A DNA stretch of 5,981 nucleotides, taken from assembly GCA_937894565.1 (NCBI GenBank), contig CALBHK010000427.1:1-5981 (forward strand), given 5' to 3'. Below are positions 1-4,497 of this stretch, piece after piece (position 1 is the stretch's first letter; each line of letters starts with the position of its first letter). The position numbers were made by a program, and so were the translations under genes. The notes under the pieces were generated by a model, which was given only the letters and a program-made list of their open reading frames with translations, made no database searches and was not told where the DNA came from. The DNA comes from an uncultured Chlamydiae bacterium (lineage in GTDB: Bacteria > Chlamydiota > Chlamydiia > Chlamydiales > CALBHK01).

Positions 1-33
1 TTCATACCCAGGGCGTTGCCCTGGGCTGTTGCA
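1..33 (+). repeat. Left arm of 33-bp inverted repeat
   Basis: The arm begins TTCATACCCAGGGCGTTGCC and is the reverse complement of 122-154 except for one base (C21 opposite A134). It contains an internal perfect hairpin at 7-25 with stem CCCAGGGC/GCCCTGGG and loop GTT. It starts at the window edge, so the true outer boundary is unknown. Confidence 0.85.
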
Positions 34-37
34 CTGT

Positions 38-52
38 TAGTCCTTCGGACTA
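38..52. repeat. Hairpin TAGTCC-TTC-GGACTA
   Basis: A perfect 6-bp stem with a TTC loop lies between the arms of the large inverted repeat. The same TTC-loop form recurs in the inverted repeat of the GxxExxY gene (CGCC-TTC-GGCG at 1608-1618), which suggests related repeat types. It is not followed by a T-run, so it is not a convincing terminator. Confidence 0.6.
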
Positions 53-101
53 GCTTGTAGATAGAATCAGGGGTGTTTTTATTAAAAATATGATTGCAAC
101 C

Positions 102-118
102 ATAGCCTGTAAGGCTAT
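102..118. repeat. Hairpin ATAGCC-TGTAA-GGCTAT flanked by ATTGCAAC
   Basis: A perfect 6-bp stem with a 5-base loop sits directly before the right arm of the 33-bp inverted repeat. It is bracketed by two copies of ATTGCAAC (93-100 and 120-127), the second of which overlaps the right arm. Confidence 0.6.
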
Positions 119-121
119 AAT

Positions 122-154
122 TGCAACAGCCCAAGGCAACGCCCTGGGTATGAA
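122..154 (-). repeat. Right arm of 33-bp inverted repeat
   Basis: This is the reverse complement of 1-33 with a single mismatch at 134. The mismatch falls in the stem of the arm's own hairpin (130-148, CCCAAGGC/GCCCTGGG), so it weakens this hairpin relative to the left one. It ends in GGGTATGAA. Confidence 0.85.
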
Positions 155-168
155 TGGGTTAGGCATCG

Positions 169-183
169 CAGCCTGAAGGGCTG
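169..183. repeat. Hairpin CAGCC-TGAAG-GGCTG
   Basis: A perfect 5-bp stem with a TGAAG loop lies just outside the right arm of the inverted repeat. It is similar in form to the hairpin at 102-118 (GCC...GGC core). It is too short and lacks a T-tract, so it is treated as part of the repeat cluster. Confidence 0.45.
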
Positions 184-232
184 TAAGAGTTAGCTTGGGT
201 GTGTATGCCTGCTATCCTGTTCTTTTTCTTCA

Positions 233-249
233 ATTAAAAATAAAGCATT
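233..249 (+). repeat. Left copy of AT-rich direct repeat flanking the polymerase-like gene
   Basis: ATTAAAAATAAAGCATT here recurs at 1551-1566 with one A fewer (13 bases of unbroken identity, AAAATAAAGCATT). The two copies lie just before the start and across the stop codon of the 265-1560 gene. The low complexity means chance similarity cannot be excluded. Confidence 0.35.
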
Positions 250-264
250 GATATAAAAGGTTGT

Positions 265-1560
265 ATGCAAATGATTCACTCATTTTCCAAACAGTATTTG
301 ATCTATCTTGTTCTTCCTTTACTGTTTCTCCCTAAGCTCAATTTATGGACATTTAGCGGCCAAACAGCGGGAATACGCGTCGATGATCTAGTTCTGGTCT
401 TCCTGGCCCTATTCTGCGCTTGGGTGCATATAGCAGGGAGAGAACGTTTTTCTTCGATTGAAAAAATATTAGGAGCTATTGTGCTCAGCTCTCTTTTTTC
501 TATAGGGTGCAGTTATATTCTCTACCACATGAATATTCTCCCTCTGATGGGAAATCCCGCCTACGCTTTACGCTTATTAGAATATTATCTCTTCTTTTAT
601 ATCGGACTATGGGCCGCTCAATTTTATCGCATAGAAAAAATTTTAACCTACTTTCTGCTCTGGAATGTTTTTCTTATGCTGCTGCAAAAATTTCAACTCC
701 TTGGCAGCTTTCATATGGGCAATTATTTAATGGTTTCACAGCGTGTAATGGGGGTAAGCTCTTTTCCTACAGAAATGGGCCTGATTTTAAATTTCATCTA
801 TGCCTATTTTATTTTTTCACGCCAAAAGATCACCTGCCGCCGCCTCTATCTACCTCCAATTATGCACTATCTTCTAGAGCGTTTTTGGCTCTTTGGGACC
901 ACTCTCTTTTTGGGAGCTCTAATTCTTCTTACTGGTTCAAGAGCACCGCTCGCTGTTATTTTGTTTCTTTTTTTAATTAGGCTTTATCAGCTGCGCGCGA
1001 CTCAAAAACAGACTCTATGGCTTCTTCCTGTTGCATGCGCCCTCTGTTTTCTAGCTATTAGTCAATCGGAAGGAATGGGGGAAAGAAGCAATCTGCTTGC
1101 TATGAACAATTTAAAATCGGCTAAAAAAGTATGGGAGAGGCTTGAAATCAAGCGAGATGCTGACTTAAACGAAGTGAAACTAGACCAAATCAAGAACACT
1201 GATGTCAGTTTACTGATACGTCTGCACAAGTGGGTATTTGCTCTCAAAACCTACCTTTCTGAACCTTTAGTCTGGATTCAAGGCACAGGCGCTGGCTTTG
1301 CAGGCCCGGCTTTAGATGGGGGGCTTGTGCGTTTACTGGTCGAAACAGGGTTATTAGGAATATTTTTATGGGGAATCTTTTTATACAGGATAGGCAAAAT
1401 CTCACTAACAATAGGATATGTGGTGGTGAGCTTTGTGTTAAATATGATCTTTGTGGACGCCCATTTAGCGTATAAGGCAATGAGCGTCTTCTTTTTTATC
1501 GCCGGCAGCGAATATGCAAGAGAACAGAGTCTTAAATCTCACTTGTTATTATTAAAATAA
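265..1560 (+). CDS. O-antigen ligase/polymerase-like multi-pass membrane protein
   Basis: This 431-residue inner-membrane protein probably joins or polymerises lipid-linked glycan units at the outer face of the membrane (WaaL/Wzy type); the exact substrate cannot be read from the sequence. About eleven hydrophobic segments are visible. Residues 223-226 are TGSR followed by a hydrophobic helix, as in the O-antigen ligase domain (Wzy_C). A large polar loop of about 80 residues (about 268-350) follows. It contains R319 and W323, then GTGAGF and a GL.RLLVETGLLG segment (353-365), the usual pattern of the second half of the family. Length fits the family. AAAAGG at 255-260 is 4 bases before ATG 265 and 10 before the in-frame ATG 271, so the latter may be the true start. 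No other surface-polysaccharide genes adjoin it in the window. The GxxExxY gene follows after 32 bases and could be co-transcribed. Family is likely; function is inference. Confidence 0.75.
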   Translation: MQMIHSFSKQYLIYLVLPLLFLPKLNLWTFSGQTAGIRVDDLVLVFLALFCAWVHIAGRERFSSIEKILGAIVLSSLFSIGCSYILYHMNILPLMGNPAYALRLLEYYLFFYIGLWAAQFYRIEKILTYFLLWNVFLMLLQKFQLLGSFHMGNYLMVSQRVMGVSSFPTEMGLILNFIYAYFIFSRQKITCRRLYLPPIMHYLLERFWLFGTTLFLGALILLTGSRAPLAVILFLFLIRLYQLRATQKQTLWLLPVACALCFLAISQSEGMGERSNLLAMNNLKSAKKVWERLEIKRDADLNEVKLDQIKNTDVSLLIRLHKWVFALKTYLSEPLVWIQGTGAGFAGPALDGGLVRLLVETGLLGIFLWGIFLYRIGKISLTIGYVVVSFVLNMIFVDAHLAYKAMSVFFFIAGSEYAREQSLKSHLLLLK

Positions 1561-1566
1561 AGCATT
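1551..1566 (+). repeat. Right copy of AT-rich direct repeat flanking the polymerase-like gene
   Basis: ATTAAAATAAAGCATT overlaps the last codons and TAA stop of the polymerase-like gene. It matches 233-249 except for one missing A. Confidence 0.35.
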
Positions 1567-1580
1567 AAAGTCGTAACCTA

Positions 1581-1586
1581 AAAGGG
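1581..1586 (+). promoter_or_regulatory. Ribosome binding site of the GxxExxY gene
   Basis: AAAGGG lies six bases before ATG 1593. This supports the longer start, whose first residues are encoded by the inverted repeat, over the in-frame ATG 1623 at the inner edge of that repeat. ATG 1623 has only GGCGG/GCAGG sequence from the repeat itself as a possible site. Confidence 0.5.
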
Positions 1587-1592
1587 AAAAAC

Positions 1593-2069
1593 ATGATAGA
1601 CAAGATCGCCTTCGGCGGCAGGATGGAAACTCCCGAACTGCTCCATTCTGAACTTACATCCTTAATTTTAAAATGCTGTTTTGAAGTCATGAATGAGCTA
1701 GGAGCCGGATTTTTAGAGTCGGTTTACAAGAATGCTCTTTTTCTTGCATTAAAACAAAAAGGGATTTTAATAGAAGTTGAAAAACCATTTGAAGTTTACT
1801 TTAGAAAGCAGAAAATAGGTCTTTATAAACCTGATCTTATAGCAAACGGGACAGTGATTATTGAATTAAAATGCTGTAAATGTTTGCTTTCAGAACATCA
1901 AGCACAAGTCATCAATTATCTTAAAGCCGCTAACATTCCTGTGGGACTCCTAGTCAATTTTGGACATAGAAACCTGGAATACAAGCGACTACACCATCCT
2001 TTAATTCATCCTGCCGCCGAAGGCGATCTTGCGGATCCTGTTTTTTCTGGTATGAATTTTGAGTCATAA
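1593..2069 (+). CDS. GxxExxY family protein (PD-(D/E)XK nuclease fold)
   Basis: This 158-residue soluble protein belongs to the small GxxExxY family, which has a PD-(D/E)XK nuclease-like fold and no established biological role. The name motif is G39-F-L-E42-S-V-Y45. The nuclease core is P80-D81 followed by E91-L-K93, so the acidic and lysine residues expected for catalysis are present. QAQVINYL (103-110) and the LLVNFG segment are also typical. Family members usually start shortly before the first helix and end soon after the NFG strand. Here residues 1-10 and about 134-158 are extra, and much of that extra sequence is encoded by the arms of a 25-bp inverted repeat (1601-1625, residues 4-11; 2007-2031, residues 139-147). 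A shorter product from ATG 1623 is possible. It lies 32 bases after the polymerase-like gene and is convergent with the OTU gene. Family assignment is firm; nuclease activity is inferred. Confidence 0.9.
   Translation: MIDKIAFGGRMETPELLHSELTSLILKCCFEVMNELGAGFLESVYKNALFLALKQKGILIEVEKPFEVYFRKQKIGLYKPDLIANGTVIIELKCCKCLLSEHQAQVINYLKAANIPVGLLVNFGHRNLEYKRLHHPLIHPAAEGDLADPVFSGMNFES
1601..1625 (+). repeat. Left arm of 25-bp perfect inverted repeat, inside the GxxExxY gene
   Basis: The arm (CAAGATCGCC...GCAGGATG) is the exact reverse complement of 2007-2031. It encodes residues 4-11 of the GxxExxY protein and contains a small hairpin CGCC-TTC-GGCG at 1608-1618. Outward pairing continues imperfectly: 1587-1600 matches the complement of 2032-2045 at 10 of 14 positions, giving 35 of 39 overall. 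Pairing stops abruptly on the inner side. Confidence 0.9.
2007..2031 (-). repeat. Right arm of 25-bp perfect inverted repeat, inside the GxxExxY gene
   Basis: This is the exact reverse complement of 1601-1625. It encodes residues 139-147 (HPAAEGDLA) of the GxxExxY protein, in a C-terminal tail beyond the conserved domain. The imperfect outer extension reaches 2045 and includes a run of six T at 2041-2046. Confidence 0.9.
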
Positions 2070-2090
2070 AAACCAATCACCAAAATCTTG

Positions 2091-3020
2091 TTATTTTTTC
2101 TCAGGTTGAAGGGCATTGTAATGGTCTGTTCCATTGTAATAAATAAATATCGTATTAGGATCCTTTTTTGCTTCCGCGAGAGTTATTTCTAGATCACCTT
2201 TATACAATTGCTCTAGCATTCCTGTTGGCTTCTCTACCCTGTTTGGCCAATACAAAACAATTGGCCTTTTCAATATTTTCGGTATTGCTTGGAACTCTAT
2301 TTCTCCTCCCCAACCTCTGCGTGATTCTGTTACCCCCTCTCCTTTCTCATTCAATTTATAGCAAGGGCTTGATCCTTCTGCCTCTGGCATCTTTTTAATA
2401 TCATTAATATGATCATCAAAACTCCAATTCTGCTTTGTTTTTGGGTTAACAAATTCCGCATATTCAAAATAGTGTTTATAGTTTTCCTTGTTATTAGTTA
2501 ATTCCTCAGCCACCTTATTACGCAACCCTTGCTGTCCCCCTAGCTCATTAAAATTCGGAATAGATTTTCCTACAGAATTAAATAAGCAATCGCCATTTCC
2601 GGGTACTTTAATTAATATAAAACCGGGAACAGGAGATTTTGACACTATTGGTTTAAGGTTCATTTTTGTAGGTTTGGGTGGTAATTTTGGCGGAAGAGGT
2701 TTCTTGCTTAATTCAAATTCAGAATTCAATGCGCGATCAAATATAGTAGTTATTTTTAAAAACCTTTGATGATCTTGCTCATCCAATGTTTTTATTTCAC
2801 GATCTCGAATGACAATTTTCTCATCGTTCATTTTTAGTCCATCCAAATCATCAGGGATCTTATCCATTTGTTTAAGTGCTTTTGTCATCAATTCCAATAA
2901 TTCATTTTTTTGCTTTAAATCCAATTTATATTCTCTTCCAGATGCATCAGAATAATTCACTTCATAAATATCTTTCCCAATATGAAGCTCTCCATCTACT
3001 ATTTTTAAATCATTTTCCAT
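2091..3020 (-). CDS. OTU-like cysteine protease, candidate secreted deubiquitinase
   Basis: This 309-residue protein has a C-terminal OTU (ovarian tumour) domain, a fold that removes ubiquitin or ubiquitin-like proteins from targets. Residues 1-105 form a charged, helix-prone N-terminal region. Residues about 106-132 are a lysine/proline-rich linker (PLPPKLPPKP). The OTU domain follows with NGDCLF containing the nucleophile C145, W237-G-G-E before a helix and strand (IVLYW), and H300-Y-N302 near the C-terminus, completing a Cys-His-Asn triad. The usual Asp three residues before the Cys is Asn (N142). There is no signal peptide; in intracellular bacteria such proteins are typically type III or IV secreted effectors, ChlaOTU of Chlamydia caviae being a studied example, but secretion is inference here. 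GAGGG at 3027-3031 supports this start. The gene is AT-rich compared with its neighbours (for example 17 of 60 G+C at 2461-2520), consistent with recent acquisition. Confidence 0.86.
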   Translation of the reverse strand: MENDLKIVDGELHIGKDIYEVNYSDASGREYKLDLKQKNELLELMTKALKQMDKIPDDLDGLKMNDEKIVIRDREIKTLDEQDHQRFLKITTIFDRALNSEFELSKKPLPPKLPPKPTKMNLKPIVSKSPVPGFILIKVPGNGDCLFNSVGKSIPNFNELGGQQGLRNKVAEELTNNKENYKHYFEYAEFVNPKTKQNWSFDDHINDIKKMPEAEGSSPCYKLNEKGEGVTESRRGWGGEIEFQAIPKILKRPIVLYWPNRVEKPTGMLEQLYKGDLEITLAEAKKDPNTIFIYYNGTDHYNALQPEKK

Positions 3021-3026
3021 AATAAA

Positions 3027-3031
3027 CCCTC
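3027..3031 (-). promoter_or_regulatory. Ribosome binding site of the OTU gene
   Basis: Read on the minus strand, GAGGG lies six bases before the ATG at 3020. It is the clearest Shine-Dalgarno sequence in the window and fixes the start of the OTU gene. Confidence 0.6.
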
Positions 3032-3041
3032 ATTTAATCTT

Positions 3042-3050
3042 ATTTTAACA
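3042..3050 (-). promoter_or_regulatory. Possible extended -10 promoter element for the OTU gene
   Basis: The minus strand reads TGTTAAAAT, which matches the extended -10 form TGnTATAAT with one difference. It would place transcription start near 3035, giving a leader of about 15 bases that still includes the ribosome binding site. No good -35 hexamer is visible at the expected distance, so this is tentative. Confidence 0.25.
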
Positions 3051-3072
3051 TTTAGTGGCTTAAAAAACACTA

Positions 3073-4467
3073 ATGCGTTATTTTTCGCTTATGGAAACAT
3101 TTAAAAACCTCTACGAACAAGCTAAATCCTTCATTCTGGACGATTACTTCACCCTGCTCAAATTCCCCAGTATCAGCTCGGAAATTGAGCATAAACAAGA
3201 GGTCCTTCACTGCTGCAACTGGATCAAAAACTACCTAAAAAACATTCATTTTGAAGTAGAGACCTGGGAGAGCCCAAGGCAAAACAAAGGACATCCCGTC
3301 ATTTTTGCTCAAGCTTTAAATCCTAAAGCAAAACATACACTTCTTATTTACCATCACTATGACGTTCAACCGGTAGATCCTCTTTCCGAATGGAAAAGCC
3401 CCCCTTTTGAACCGACAATCCGTGATGGAAATGTCTATGCCCGAGGCGCATCGGACAACAAAGGACAACTATCCTATACTCTGAGCGCACTAAAACATTA
3501 CCAAGAATCTATTGGGCCTCTACCTATAAACGTCAAACTTCTCATTGAGGGAGAAGAAGAGTGTGGCAGCGCCTCTCTTTCTGCACTTCTTCAAAAACAC
3601 GAAAAACAATTGCTTGCAGATTCCATCGTCATCATCGATTCCGGCTTAAAAGCGGAACAAACTCCCACCCTTGCTCTGGGCGCTCGCGGTCTATTTACCT
3701 TTGATCTCACACTCACTGGCCCTAAAGGAGATCTGCATTCCGGCTCGCATGGAGGAGTTGTCCCCAACCCTATTCATCTCTTATGCTCTCTGGTGGCTTC
3801 TTTGCATGATGAAGAGGGAAAAGTCACAGTTCCTCATTTTTATGATTCGATCGAGCCTCTTTCTGCTGCCGATCACGCTCTTTTAGATTTAAATTTTGAT
3901 CTCAGCCAATACACTTTGCACTTTGGTCCTCCTACGGGAGGAGAAAAAGCGTATTCTCCGAATGTTCGCGCCTGGCTGCGACCCACTCTGGAAGTCAATG
4001 GCATCTATGGCGGCTACACAGGAGAGGGATTTAAAACGGTACTCCCCTCAAAAGCGCACGCTAAAATTTCTTGCAGACTTGTTTCAGGACAAAAACCGCA
4101 AGAAATAGCCGATTTAGTTATTAACCACATCAAACAAATAGCTCCTAAAGATTGTCAGTTGGAAATCCATCTGCATCCGGGAAGCGGATCTGCATTCCTC
4201 TCTTCACCTCAAACGCGTGTAGCTATTGCCTTTCAAAAAGCACAGGAAGAGTTGTATCAAAAACCCTGTTCCTTTGTTTTAATGGGGGGCTCTATCCCCA
4301 TTGGAGCGCGGTTGCAACAAAGCGCAAAGGGAGATCTGCTGCTCTTTGGAACAGCTCTGGAAACAGATCAATTTCACGCTCCCAATGAACACTTTGCGCT
4401 TAAAAGACACCGTGATGGGTTTTGTATTGTCTGCAGAACTCTTGAGCTTTTAGAAAATAAAGAGTAA
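3073..4467 (+). CDS. M20 family metallopeptidase (dipeptidase-like)
   Basis: This 464-residue cytosolic zinc peptidase most resembles the M20 dipeptidases (CNDP2/PepV-like group), which release amino acids from di- or short peptides. All expected metal and catalytic residues are present: H95 and D97 in HYDVQP, bridging D128 in GASDNKG, catalytic E162 and metal ligand E163 in EGEEECGS, D189 in VIIDSG, and H435 in HAPNEHF. H222 in LHSGSHGG matches the histidine that reaches the partner active site in dimeric members. The lid/dimerisation domain lies between about 210 and 385. Length is normal for the family. ATG 3073 has no clear ribosome binding site, and neither does the in-frame ATG 3091 (residue 7). 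The latter gives an N-terminus (METFKNLYEQ) that better fits the family. The nucleotidyltransferase-like gene follows after 30 bases, probably in the same operon. Exact substrate is unknown; DapE- or ArgE-type activity is less likely given the CNDP-like motifs. Confidence 0.92.
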   Translation: MRYFSLMETFKNLYEQAKSFILDDYFTLLKFPSISSEIEHKQEVLHCCNWIKNYLKNIHFEVETWESPRQNKGHPVIFAQALNPKAKHTLLIYHHYDVQPVDPLSEWKSPPFEPTIRDGNVYARGASDNKGQLSYTLSALKHYQESIGPLPINVKLLIEGEEECGSASLSALLQKHEKQLLADSIVIIDSGLKAEQTPTLALGARGLFTFDLTLTGPKGDLHSGSHGGVVPNPIHLLCSLVASLHDEEGKVTVPHFYDSIEPLSAADHALLDLNFDLSQYTLHFGPPTGGEKAYSPNVRAWLRPTLEVNGIYGGYTGEGFKTVLPSKAHAKISCRLVSGQKPQEIADLVINHIKQIAPKDCQLEIHLHPGSGSAFLSSPQTRVAIAFQKAQEELYQKPCSFVLMGGSIPIGARLQQSAKGDLLLFGTALETDQFHAPNEHFALKRHRDGFCIVCRTLELLENKE

Positions 4468-4497
4468 GATAATTGCAATATATAGGCGGGTAGAAAC

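Larger units (their letters stand above)
1..183. repeat. Palindromic repeat block upstream of the polymerase-like gene
   Basis: This non-coding stretch holds no credible gene but is densely structured. It consists of a 33-bp inverted repeat (1-33 and 122-154, one mismatch), each arm of which is itself a hairpin (7-25 and 130-148), plus perfect or near-perfect short hairpins at 38-52, 102-118 and 169-183. The 8-mer ATTGCAAC occurs twice, at 93-100 and 120-127, flanking the 102-118 hairpin. The arrangement resembles REP/BIME-like clusters of dispersed palindromes found between genes in many bacteria; that family assignment is inference. The block may continue to the left of the window. The remaining bases 184-264 are AT-rich leader sequence with no further structure I can support apart from the direct repeat at 233-249. 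Confidence 0.75.

Noticed and set aside
1..154. Insertion sequence or CRISPR array at the left end
   Set aside because: There is no transposase frame between the arms (88 bases only), and the repeats are inverted and irregular rather than evenly spaced direct repeats.
229..257. Promoter TTCAAT-17-TATAAA for the polymerase-like gene
   Set aside because: The -35 matches only half of the consensus, and transcription would begin at the start codon itself; the region is AT-rich enough to give such matches by chance.
507..980. Open frame of 157 codons on the + strand inside the polymerase-like gene
   Set aside because: It overlaps a clearly coding membrane protein in another frame, shows no recognisable motif and lacks its own ribosome binding site.
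2014..2046. Possible intrinsic terminator: CGCC/GGCG hairpin followed by a T6 run
   Set aside because: The T-run is about 16 bases after the hairpin and the site precedes the GxxExxY stop codon; the intervening GATC stem is only 4 bp.
2049..2057. GGTATGAAT shared with the right arm end at 147-155
   Set aside because: Only nine bases are identical, and the flanking sequence does not continue the match beyond a loose TCTGG/CTGGG similarity, so chance is sufficient.
2168..2769. Two plus-strand open frames opposite the OTU gene
   Set aside because: They are antisense shadows of a gene with conserved catalytic motifs; their products are low-complexity and unrecognisable.
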